Below are positions 13,443-24,288 of a stretch of DNA of 64,000 nucleotides, piece after piece (position 1 is the first letter of the stretch; the number at the start of each line of letters is the position of its first letter). Source of the DNA: Mesocentrotus franciscanus (Eukaryota; Echinodermata; Echinoidea; Camarodonta; Strongylocentrotidae); contig CP137680.1 of the NCBI GenBank assembly GCA_037976565.1, positions 17,854,861 through 17,918,860 of the forward strand. Reading direction: 5' to 3'. The notes under the pieces were generated by a model, which was not told where the DNA came from, made no database searches, and was given only the letters and a program-made list of their open reading frames with translations. A program made the position numbers and the translations under genes.

Positions 13443-13586
13443 TCCATCCAAAATGAATTGATGTCTGGCTAACATTACAGTTTCATCATTTGCAAACATA
13501 CCAACTGCATGATCAATTCTGAATCATTGATTCATGAACAGGAAAGACAGCTAAAGAACAATATCAGTATCACTCGTTTTCTGAAA

Positions 13587-13607
13587 TACTGTATAAGCCA
13601 TTATTTT
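13587..13607. repeat. Isolated MITE end related to the 16.6-kb element
   Basis: ACTGTATAAGCCATTATTTT closely matches the terminal inverted repeat of the element at 16639-17073, but no partner end is nearby, so this looks like a solo remnant. Confidence 0.5.
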
Positions 13608-13900
13608 ACATAGAGATATTATCATGGATATGACTGAGGTACAAATATTTTTTTGTGAGTTGTCATCTGAGTGATGATTAAAACAGGCAGGATTTGTACT
13701 TACGATACATGTTCGCACATCCAACGTCAGCTTTATTCATGTGCTGTTAATATATGGCCCTACAAAAATTTGCAACTTCGCAAAGACAAAACCATCAAGA
13801 AAATAACGGCTTAAACAGTACTTCTGTTCATTATACCTGTATCCGAACATATATTCATAAACATAAACCAACATGTAAAACTCTTTGGCAAGTAGTATCA

Positions 13901-16900
13901 TCAGCTTGAGAACATCTTGGCATAACCTTCCTTTTCCTTCTTTTTCCTCTCCTGGATGACATTCTTTGCCTTCTTCAGCTCATTTTTTGCAGCTGCAACA
14001 AAAACAAAAAACAAAAATACATCAACATTACTTTTCACCTCTTATCCACTTGTTACAAAATATATAGTTCTTCCACGTTGGGCCTACTGATCAACTTAAT
14101 TTCTAGGAATCTGATCATGATTTTAGGATACTGGTTCTTGCAAGGTATTTACATATGCTATAATATCTTCAACAATGAAAGATGGAGTGCCCAGGTAAAC
14201 TTAGAAGTTAGAAGAAAAGTGGGTTACAAGATATAGATATACACTTCTGTAAATGAATCAGGAGAAGAGCAGCTAAAGGCGATTGTGAACTTTTGTTAGT
14301 AAGCATGTAAAAAGGTGCATGAAACATTCAGTAGCGATGGGCACTCCAACAGAGTAGATTAAAATTGATTCTAAGCAGCAAAACAGAGAATTCTCCTCTT
14401 TTATCAAATTTCTCTGTAATGCAACAACGGGGTTTAATCCTCTATCGCCATCAATGATGTTTTTTTTTTTTTTCTTCTTCTATTATTTTCCCTTGAAGAT
14501 CGGTTAAAAATTAAAATGTGCACACCTTTGTTTTCTGGCTCTTTTGATAGTGCGGTTTCAAAGTCCTCTTTAGCTCCTTCGTAATTCTTCATGTTCATTT
14601 GAGCTTTTCCTCTCCTAAACCAGCCTTTGGCGTTGTCTGCATCGATGGACAGAGCCTGCAACAAGAGAGAAACGATATGCATGTACTTCAACAAGATGGC
14701 TAAAGGTAACCCCTGCCACGCCACCAAATTTTGAAACTTTTCTATCATAAAAAATGTGCTTTCAAGTGTCCAATTTGTTGGGCTTTGATTCATTGTTTCA
14801 CTACCATGTAAGGCACAAACATCTCCCAAGGGGAAAACAACCTTCAGGATACACATGCCTTCTTGTCTCTAGAAAGAATGTCTGGCTATTCTAGACTTAG
14901 TCCAAACATTTAGTACACTAAGGATAAAATCTGGGGCAGAATAGCCAATGTGGCACACAAATGATAAGTTTGTAACATTTACTGAACCTAACTTTAGGGA
15001 CTAAACTATACAAGGAAAACAAATCTGAAAGATCACATTGGCGTATGAAAATCTGAATTGTAACCTGTATGTTGTAACCGGTGTGTTGGCTCAGTCAGTA
15101 GAGTGTCCGCCTCATTACCGGGAGGTCGTGGGTTCGAACCCCAGCCGCGTCATACCAAAAGACGTTAAAAGATGGGAATCGCTCTACCTTGTTTGGCGTT
15201 CAACAATAAGGGGATAGAGCAATGTCGATCTGGCTCTGCTCAGTGGCTGCCGGGCTCACGATCAATTGGGCACAAAGAATTTCCATTTTTGGTTTAATAA
15301 AATTTGGAGTGGACTATAAAAGATTATTATTATTATTATTATTATTATTATAACAGAATCATGGACAAATAAGAGGGGGGACTAGCCTAGGGATGTTACA
15401 GGTTTGTGATAATTTCCCTGAGAATAAAGGTCGGAGTTCTGGGAACAGATACAAGCAACAACAATCCATAATCCTCTTCAGTTTTGCACTGTGTTTCTCT
15501 CAATTCTTGTGCTCTTTACTGCTAGTAAGTACGTAGGATAGTAACAAAGGAGGTGTCCTCATTAAAGCCTACCTTATCGCACTGCTCAATAGCATCGTGG
15601 TTGAGGTCCAGTTCCAACTTGCAGGCAGCCATATTGAGCCTCAGCGGGAGATAGCTCTGTAGAACCTTAGTCTTATCCTCAGGTACATCCTTCAGCTTGC
15701 CTTCAAGGTCTAGAGAGTCAAGGTACCTATCATGAAAAGAGCAAAGATGTTGATATTCAAATGACTATTCACTGATTGTGTACTATATTCAATGTAGGAT
15801 AATTTTGTGGACTTTGGAAGAAAAAATTTGTCTGAAGAGCCCTCGCTAGGGAAGAGGTGCTTTAATGCACATATAAATGAAACCAGGCATTTTTGTCTGT
15901 CTTCTTTCTTACGCTTCTCATATCTTCTGTACCATATTTTTGACAACTGGAACATTTGTGACCTTATCAATAGAATTTTCTATCAACAAAATGGATGGAA
16001 ATTGATTTCATACTTTTCAAAGACTTTCAATACACATTGTTAACTTACCAATAATACTGTACATTCATATGATGTGCATACATGTACACATAGTTATTAA
16101 CAAAATGATCCCAAAATTAGGCTACTGAACAATCTACTAGAGGTGACGGGCAGCATGATTTTGGTTTGGATTTAGAACAAAAGAAAAGATAATTGTAAAG
16201 GCACATGACTGCTGTGTCGCATTCAGAAAAACAAAATTTCCCTCTTTGCCTTATAAACTTGCCTGATAGCTTTCTCGTATTTACTGATGGCAAACCCATA
16301 GTCTTTGGCCTTGTATTTGCCATTTCCGATGTCTTTGAGCTTCATGGCAACCTCCAAGACCTTCACATACTGCAAGAAATAAGAAGAGCGTAACAGTTTA
16401 TGCATGGTTGACCTTCGACCTTCCATGGATCCCAATATGCTCATTACGAACGCTAGTAATTGTTTTAAAATGGTCTAATGAAAACACAAATTTCATGCTT
16501 CTATTGCTTCTATTGCTACAAAATAATAACATTTCATATTCAATGCTGGAAGTTTAAGCATATCTCTATCAATGATACAAAAGTAAGACTTTATGGGCCT
16601 TTTAAATGCAACCAGCAATTTGGATCATGTTTATACTACTGTATAAGCTGATATTTTCGCGAATGACAGGCTAAGAGACATTTTCGAGTCGTTGCTTTCG
16701 CGAATAGCACACAGCAGAATTAATGAATGGGCATGAAGTATTCACAAACTTTTTCACGCCTACGCCAACACATACACACACAAGTTTAGGCAGCCCATCG
16801 CACCACATACATCTAGCTATACGTACCGTACGAGGATTACGTGCATGCGTCGTGCAATCTGTGCATGTACGCGCGGTGCGGGAGGCTACAGCATTGCATT

Positions 16901-19900
16901 ACGAACATCAGACAGTTACTAGTTTAGTAGCTAGTTATCGAGAGGACGCAAGCACATAATTTTAGCTGATATTTTCGGGCTCCGGAATGACGAGGTGCCA
17001 ATATTTTCGCGTGTTGTTAAATTCGCGATAATATGCAATTCCCGAAAATTCGCGAAAATAATAGCTTATACAGTATCACATATGTTAACAAACTCCATAC
17101 CCATACAGAATTTGAATATTCTTGGTTCAGCAAAATAAAGTATTCTGGCATGGAAAATTATCTTGACTGAGATATGTACTAGATGAAAAGTCCTATTATT
17201 AATTGGAATTCGGGTTTAATAGCATAGCTGCTAGAAAATTTTAGGATTTTCCTTACAATTTTGCCAGAAATTTCACTTGTTTATAGGTAAGCCATGTAAC
17301 TAAAAAAATGTTAAAGTTAGGGAAAACATAGTTTGAAGCATGATTTTGCTAGGGCTACTATAAAAGGTCTGCATCTCCCCTCTACAACAACCAATACCCT
17401 ACGGAGGCGCGATGGCTCAGTGGTAGGGTAGAGCAGTGGTCTCGTAATCGGGAGGACCCAGGTTCGACAGTGCCGGCAGCGCTATAGTGCCCTTTGGTAA
17501 AGCATTAATCCTCATTACCAAGTCCCTCGGAGAAGACTAAAAGCCGTCGGTCCCCTAGTTGCTTACTTACAAGCATTCACATGCTTTATTAGTAGTCGGG
17601 TAAAACAAACAACAAAAAAACCCCACAAATACTTACATCTGTAATATCAAAGTCTGCATCTTCTGGATAGTCAGGGAAGGCATCTCCGGTACCATCATCG
17701 ACAATGGCCATACCATCATCATCACCAGGCATGAGTTCACCACAGTCAGTTATCTCAATCCTCTGAAAAAAAAGGAGATAACAGATGTTGTGTGCAACTT
17801 AAAAAGGCACTGACAAAAGGATTGCATGTGTATATTACTCATCCTTTTACTAAGCTAGTAATATTATGTTGCTTTTGGAGAACGGTGAGAAAAGGAGGGG
17901 AAAGAAAGACATCTGTCACAATCCAATTATCAAATTGTCCAATAATAATATCCAATAATTGTCATTATCATCACTATGCTTATCGAAATAATCACTGTCT
18001 TCATTTGTCTACAAATGATCATATCATCATTGTTATCAATATCATTATCACCACTCCTAACCATCATCATCATCATCACCATCACCATCAATATCACCAT
18101 CATCATTGTCATGCCACAAATCTTACCCTGATGGGTACATCATTCTCTAATGTCGTGAGGTCCTCGATCGCCCTGAGCAGTCCGATCCCCTTGAGGATTC
18201 GACCAAAGACCACATGTTTGTTGTCCAGGTGTGGTGTCTCCGTGGTCGTTATGAAGAATTGAGAGCCGTTGGTGTCTTTGCCAGAGTTGGCCATGCTCAG
18301 AAGTCCTGGTTTGGTGTGCTGAAGTAAATAAAAGCAACACATGATATTACTTCACTTACACTGGATAAAGTTGCACTCTGATGAACGTGAAAATGAACGT
18401 GAAAAAGTATATTTAATTTGTGACCTCTTTCATTCTGTTCATTTCCTTGTGGAAGATCATACCAATGTCATATGAAAGGACTTCTCATGAAATACCCTCA
18501 TATTTATGATGTAACTATAGAAATGGTTTAATACTTCCGACCAAATTCTGATGCCGCAAGTATGTAGTCCAATATCTGTGTGCAATACTCGCCATTGTAA
18601 GTGTTTTTTTAGCAAGATCGAGCCAATCTGTTATTATTTTAGTGAGTCCAAAATCTCAAAAGGCACAGCATTTACATTAACTATTTAATCTTCCTTTTGC
18701 AATAGTTTGTTTTCGCAATACTTAATGTTGAATTTTCTTTTCCTTAATTTTCCAAGTTTAAAGGGATTCCCATCAAATCTAAGGCTTGAGGGGCCATCAA
18801 GAGACAGACTTGCATGAATTCTATGTCAAAGAGGAAAGTTGCAGAAATACATTTCCAACACTACCCAATATCTATTCCAACAATATCTCTTACTTTTTCA
18901 TGGCTTATTGCTCTACAGCCTCAACCTCAACTTGAATTTCTTTCATATCATGACAACACAAACACCTACTGGAGAAAGGTTTTTAAAAAATGCATTTCAA
19001 AATGTAGGATAGCAGGAGGACCATACTTACTTTGTGAATAAAGTTTTCGTCTGCAAACTTTTCTCCATAGATGCTTTCTCCTCCTGTACCATCAGAGTTG
19101 GTGAAGTCACCACCTTGGATCATGAAGTTCTTGATCACTGTTTAATAAGCAGATTATTTAAGAAGAGATTTAGAAGTATTTTTACAGAATAGACCATCCC
19201 CATGATTAATCTGGCCTACTTACTGACATAATAATTGAGTTCTTGTATAGTGCTATTGTTTGCTAATCAAGTGGATTGAAGCTCCTATCGTCATCGTTAG
19301 TCCAGTTTTTGCACAAGTATGTGAAAAATTGATTTGTCCTGATATATGTTTCTTGGAACTGTGACATATTAAAGCTTACATCTAAAAGTATTCAACAAAG
19401 GCCCTAATTCAACCAATCCACCTTTCATTCTTGAGTTTCGGGAGAGAAAAAAAAAGGTATGAATAATTCAGTTGTTAAATGTATAACCTGCCTTGAAGGG
19501 TAAATTCCTAGTTAACAATATATCAGGGCCCAAATTCATGGTTGGAAAGAACCCATTTAACCCCCGTCCCTACCCCTTCTCCCAAACCTACATCTGGTAA
19601 CCTTTTAAAAAAATGGCCTTTGTGGCTTCCAATGGCAACCAAAATTTCTCAGAATATAGATTATCATTATTCTTTCAAGGGAATTTCACCAATTCTACGG
19701 TAACTGACATCCAGAGAAATGAATTTGGCATCCTACAAAATTGCTTGTGCAGTCTGGATGGCAATCGACAAAATTATGAAGTGAGAGCCCCAAATGAACA
19801 AAAGAATATTAAAATGACATAAGTCAACTTACCACGGTGGAATATGCAGCCCTTGTAGTGGAGAGGCTTTCCCATCTTTCCCATTCCTTTCTCTCCTGTA

Positions 19901-22476
19901 CATAGTGCCCTGAAGTTTTCGGCTGTCTTTGGGACTTCCTTGGCGTACAACTCAAACAAGATTCTGCCAGCTACATGTCAAACGGTTAAAAAGAGAAAGC
20001 AAGAGAAGCATTTGTTATCTTCAATTTTCCTGCCTGTACATTTAAACTACTCTCGGAAATCAGCTAGAGCTGTAAGTTTTCACTAATCACAAAATAAAGA
20101 GGGCTAGGTCTAAAACCTAATCTACATGTAGATGTACTATAATATAAATGATAACAATCATTAATCCAGGGATAAACTTGGTCTTCGTGGTAATTTGGTC
20201 ATCCAATGCTGATTATATTTGCAAATAGCAGTTACACTGAACTGGAGATTGTTTTCAAAATCTGACAAGGCTTGTCTTTCAAACTCATGAGATTTGAGAG
20301 AATTAAAGGGATAGTTGAGTTCTTGTTTCAGACCGCAAATGCCTTCAAAGTGCATGGTTATTGCTCTAATTCTTATTTATGACATTTCTAGTGTTTTTTT
20401 TCTAAGGACCTAAAATTACTATGAAGGTAATTTTAGACGGTTTTAGACCCCAAAATGTGTGAAATTTAGCCAATACGATCATACCAATTCAGCTCCACGT
20501 CAAAAAAAATATTGTGTCCGTTAATTAATTAATTAATTAATAATAACAATATACGGGCCGGCTGGTTGTGCGTATTATAACCAACACGAAAAAGCCAACA
20601 AAAAGCCAACTTCGGCATTGGCTGGAATAAAACGTATAAGGCGCTATCTCGTTTTTTCAACGGCTGGTTTAAATTATCAAATATTTGTGGGCACCACAAA
20701 TATTAGAAATCATTATATTTATGGATATTTCAGCCTTCTCTGAACTGATTTTGATCAAACAAAGATGATTTTGTTGTTTAAATTTTTTAAATTGTATGTT
20801 CTTTCAAATTTGACACTCAGTCTGTCATTATCTCACAAAAAAAAATCATTTTGTGTAGCACCCTCCACAACAAAACTCAACTACCCCTTTAATATCACAT
20901 TTTATTTAATTATATAGAAAAAAGCTGTTATTGATTGTCAAGTTTTCAGACAAATTTAGATAGAATGGGTGGTAACTAAATAGATATATCTGACTTCTGA
21001 CCAAATTGCCCACTATAATTTTTTTTTTAATTGATATGTTCATATATTATGATGTATATTACGATCTGTTATGAAAAAAATGTCACAATGTCACATTCAA
21101 AACATGACACAAGTCAATAATTTATTAAAAGATCAAAAATTCAAGTGCACAAAAACTGAAAAAGGTTCCCATTTTTAACAACTGAAAAAACCTCCTGCCA
21201 AACGTGTAAAATGAACCAGCGTACCATATCGTATGCAATTTCTTTTTGCTTAATGGGGGTAGTGAGCACTTCAAATATTTGTTTTTCTTTTCACTCAACC
21301 CCCCCGTTGAGCAAAAAAATATTTTTTTTAACAAAAAAGAGAGAGAGAGGGAGAGTCAAGAGGGAGAGTCAAGAGGGAGAGACTCAGAAAGAAGACCATA
21401 AAAATTCATAATCTCAGAGTCAGACTGAGTCACCACGTAGAACTTTAGCTTACATTTAGCGCATGCGCAGAACGTTCATCCGATCTCAGCCTCATTTTCG
21501 TAATTTGGCGCCGAGCCTAGCCAACATGGGCCCTTTAGATTGGCTATCGCTGGCTCTCATAGGCTCTATGTTATAAGATATTAGTGCGAGGAGATAGCTT
21601 GTGATTTTCCGTTTTTACCGATACCAAAATTATGATATTTCAGTCAAACCCTCTATTTGTTACAATTTTATCGGCGTCCTTGAAAAGTTAAATATTTCAC
21701 TTAAGTTTAAGTCTTACTTAACTAAGTCTTAAGTTTGAAAAATTCTCATTTTCGTCATATTTAAGGTACAAACTGGAAATTTATTCTGAAATGTTCGTTG
21801 GTTTTTCTATTTTATGTGTGTGCAATTTCGTGTGCGTCACCTATGTGTGAAGTGCGTCACCTGTTTAAAGCACGTCATGTCAAAATCTCTGTGGTGTGAC
21901 GTAATATTTCGTATTGACTTTGCCATTGAACTTAAGTCGCGCTTAAGTTAAGTAGGCCCTCACTTAGATTCGAAGCCACTTAGCGTATCGGCCAATCAGA
22001 GCACGTAAACTCATTTGTAAATCGCGGAATGGTAAAAGTTCTACGTGGTCACTCAGCTCAGTCACTCACTTGACTCAGTCTCAGATCACTTGAATATTTT
22101 ATTGATATTTATAATCTAGGATCACCAAGGCTGTCAATAGTTAGATGTACATTTCATTAATAAAAATAATCATAATGTCATTAACGAGGCTCCGAGTCCA
22201 AGCCAAGAAAGCAAGAGTCCAAATAACATTGTATTTGTACTTTTTTGTAGCTGAACTGCTTTACCATTAATAGTAATACCAGTTTACACAGATCTCAAGG
22301 AATGGGACCACACTGACACATGTGCATAGCGGTAGAGAAAAGAATGTTCTCGAACTCATATACGATAGGCTTTCTTAATCATCGGAAAAATATGTTCATT
22401 GCATACCTGCCTCTCCTTTGATACTTATGTCAAAATATGTTCTCGGATTAGCTGGTGATGTTTCGTCCACTGCCAT
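13901..22476 (-). CDS. PPID: Cyclophilin 40 / peptidyl-prolyl isomerase D, nine exons, 371 aa
   Basis: Exons in transcript order: 22407-22476, 19833-19970, 19031-19137, 18127-18318, 17637-17762, 16263-16369, 15573-15726, 14526-14655, 13901-13992; they sum to 1116 nt with frame kept at every join. The N-terminal cyclophilin domain (about residues 14-178) has the active-site [14 protein letters not shown] (R69, F74, Q77) and NGSQFFITT. At the CyPA Trp121 position there is His (H135 in [11 protein letters not shown]), as in other Cyp40 proteins, which bind cyclosporin weakly. Three TPR units follow (about 215-341). The Hsp90-clamp residues K223, N227, N278, K308 and R312 are all present. The Lys-rich C-terminus ends GYAKMFSS, like the family. 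Length is close to human PPID (370). Expected role: Hsp90 co-chaperone and prolyl isomerase in cytosol and nucleus. Intron 6 starts with GC (AG|GCAAGT), the only reading that gives AIRYLDS, matching the family. Exon 5 must start at 17762, because the alternative AG gives a stop. Confidence 0.96.
15079..15351 (+). mobile_element. tRNA-derived SINE with (ATT)n tail
   Basis: The head has pol III-like boxes: TTGGCTCAGTCAGTAGAG (A box) and GGGTTCGAACCCC (B box). A non-tRNA body of about 150 bases and an (ATT)n tail at 15328-15351 follow. It lies in PPID intron 7, antisense to the gene. The tail and body show it is not a functional tRNA. Confidence 0.8.
16639..17073. mobile_element. 435-bp MITE with TA target duplication
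   Basis: The ends are inverted copies: CTGTATAAGCTGATATTTTC on the left and, read from the right, CTGTATAAGCTATTATTTTC, both continuing GCGAAT. Each end is flanked by TA (16637-16638 and 17074-17075), as for Tc1/mariner-type insertions. The interior is CpG-rich compared with its surroundings and has no transposase. It lies in PPID intron 5. Confidence 0.75.
17403..17625 (+). mobile_element. tRNA-derived SINE-like element beside PPID exon 5
   Basis: The tRNA-like head GGCGCGATGGCTCAGTGGTA carries an A box, and GGACCCAGGTTCGACAG is a decayed B box. A body of about 140 bases and an A-rich end follow. Antisense to PPID in intron 5; its A-rich end stops about 11 bases from the exon 5 splice donor at 17636. 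Confidence 0.65.
18059..18108. repeat. (CAT/CAC)n microsatellite
   Basis: Imperfect CATCATCACCAT array in PPID intron 4, about 20 bases from the exon 4 donor. Source of a spurious His-rich open frame. Confidence 0.85.
20307..20888. mobile_element. TTAA-flanked MITE, about 580 bp
   Basis: The ends read AGGGATAGTTGAGTTCTTGT and, inverted from the right, AGGGGTAGTTGAGTTTTGTT. TTAA flanks both (20303-20306 and 20889-20892), as in piggyBac-type insertion. No coding capacity. In PPID intron 1. Confidence 0.7.
21427..22062. mobile_element. Inverted-repeat element in PPID intron 1
   Basis: The left end reads GAGTCACCACGTAGAACTTT. Inverted from the right end the sequence is GAGTGACCACGTAGAACTTT, so about 20 bp pair with one difference. 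The interior has tracts of AAGT/ACTTAAG repeats and many CpG. Exact borders and target duplication are not clear. Confidence 0.55.
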
Positions 22477-22543
22477 GATTCCAGATATCAGAATTGAGAT
22501 TGTGCGATGTCAAAGAAAGGATGAAGAGCTAGTGAATTCTCGT

Positions 22544-22555
22544 ATGCGCATGCGC
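22544..22555. promoter_or_regulatory. NRF1-type palindrome upstream of PPID
   Basis: TGCGCATGCGCA is a perfect 12-bp palindrome and fits the consensus of the animal transcription factor NRF1 (YGCGCAYGCGCR). It lies 68 bases before the PPID start codon on the - strand, where a core promoter is expected. Binding is inferred from the motif alone. Confidence 0.6.
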
Positions 22556-22593
22556 ATGAGCGGGGGCCTCCAGCCTGAAATTTGGTCGAAGAA

Positions 22594-22632
22594 GATGAGG
22601 AAGAAGAAGAGGAAGAAGAAGAGGAAGAGGAA

Positions 22633-22667
<35 letters not shown>

Positions 22668-22811
22668 AGAAGAAGAAGAAGAAGAAGAAGAAGAAGAAGA
22701 AGAAGAAGAAGAAGAAGAAGAAGAAGAAGAAGAAGAAGAAGAAGAAGAAGAAGAAGAAGAAGAAGAAGAAGAAGAAGAAGAAGAAGAAGAAGAAGAAGAA
22801 GAAGAAGAAGA
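22594..22811. repeat. (GAA/TTC)n microsatellite in the PPID 5' flank
   Basis: From about 22594 the sequence is GAG/GAA triplets and from about 22643 an almost pure GAA run to 22811. It lies 120-335 bases upstream of the PPID start; on the PPID sense strand it is TTC. It produces spurious poly-Lys, poly-Glu and poly-Ser frames. Confidence 0.97.
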
Positions 22812-24288
22812 AACGTCCCTTCTCCCTTGGGACACTACTCTAAAAATATTATTGATAGCATCCAAAATATTACAGGTCCTCTAAAGAGATGAGACCCTCC
22901 TGAGTCATACATTTTGGACAGATTGAAATTGTAGTCATTTTGTACGTGTGTTGAACAAATGGGAACGTTGTCCGCCGCTAAATCACAGAGACATTACTGA
23001 TTCAGGCAATGTGAACTTTTGAAGAGCCCATACCTTCAATGATTACAACTTTCACAAATTCCAAATTTTGTCATTTTTGTCCGATTTCATTCAACCTTCC
23101 ACAAGTCTACCTTTTTGCTATTTTTCTCTAGATTAGTAAACTTCTTTGTTGTTCTTTTATTCTTCTTCAGTTATAACTTTTTGGAAATTATTTCTACACC
23201 AACATGTTACAAAAAGTTACTCGAAAAAAATATAAACATTTGTGAGGTATTTGATAGGCCTGCCTACCCCCCCCCCCCGAAAACATGGACGATTTTACTC
23301 TCCGTTTCTGAATAGGCAATTATTTGATTATCATGATTAGAAGGCCTATTATAGGGCCTATCATCCCCGCCGGGCTATCATCATGACGCCCTATACTTCT
23401 ACCCCCAACCCAACGTTAAAAGAGGTGGTAAAATTACACATTTTTGTTATGAATCAGGCAAAATTGTTGCAATATAGAACTGGCAGCCATGAATTAAGTG
23501 ATTGGATGATCGTCTTCTGATGATTGGTTGAACCAGGGAGATGACAGATGATAATTTGATTAGCTAGTCTCAGCTGCCCCCTCCGCAATTATTTCATCTT
23601 TGAAAGTCGTGTTGAAGTATTATTATTTTCATTATTATTATTTTCAAATTTCATATATATAGCCCCCTGTCATTATAAAAAATGAACCAATTAATCGGTT
23701 AAACAGAAAAGTTCAAGAGATGTAATTTCGAATAATAAGAAGAAAGAAGCTGATCGAAATTCCTTTAAAAAAAATTTATTTAGTACATGCATGTATCATT
23801 TTTTTAAAATCCCGATAGACTCCGAGAATTTTCCTACCGGAGTACAATTACAATAAATAGCATTTAGATGTCAAAGATCACACTCCCAGAGTGTTAATTG
23901 CTTATTAAATCGCCACTTGAACTCAAATTAGCGGATTGCGGGAAAAGTCAGTTAATGATTAGGCCTAGGCCCCCCCCCCCAGCTGAATCTAAAACAGAAA
24001 CAACAAATAATTGCGTGCACCCTCTCCCATACATTGCCATTGGAGAACCTAGTTTCTTTCTTGACTCATGGTTCTCGTGGATTCCACCGAACTCTAGAGG
24101 GATTCATTCTATATTTAGATTATGACGATCGAAGGGTATCCCCGCTCACGTGATAAATTAGCATACAACCAACAACATCGACTGTCGTGACGTAAGCATA
24201 TTTAGAAGAGCTGCTACAAAAAGTACAAGTCAGTCGATCTGCAAAATTTAACTGAAAATATTCACCGTTATCCTTGTAAAAAGTAAAG
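22812..24288. promoter_or_regulatory. Shared divergent intergenic region of PPID and ZFAND2
   Basis: No exon seen. The region lies between the two divergent genes. Near the ZFAND2 start are a CACGTG E-box at about 24147-24152 and TGACGTAAG (CRE/ATF-like) at about 24188. I looked for arrays of heat-shock elements, as both genes act in proteostasis, and found only an isolated GAATTTTC near 23826. Confidence 0.5.

Larger units (their letters stand above)
10676..13900. other. Gap between sulfotransferase promoter and PPID stop; includes probable PPID 3' UTR
   Basis: No coding exon seen. The left part (10676 to about 11690) should hold the sulfotransferase promoter and a CT-rich tract at 11260-11339. 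From about 11700 to 13900 the sequence is probably the 3' UTR of PPID on the - strand, ending near the AATAAA at 11707-11712. Confidence 0.45.

Noticed and set aside
15079..15160. Functional tRNA gene
   Set aside because: A and B boxes are present, but a SINE body and ATT tail follow, and the cloverleaf is imperfect.
22418..22884. Open frames encoding poly-Lys, poly-Glu and poly-Ser
   Set aside because: They are the three readings of the (GAA/TTC)n tract, with no conserved flanking sequence.
23820..23840. Heat-shock element between PPID and ZFAND2
   Set aside because: Only an isolated GAANNTTC is present, without the three alternating units usually needed.
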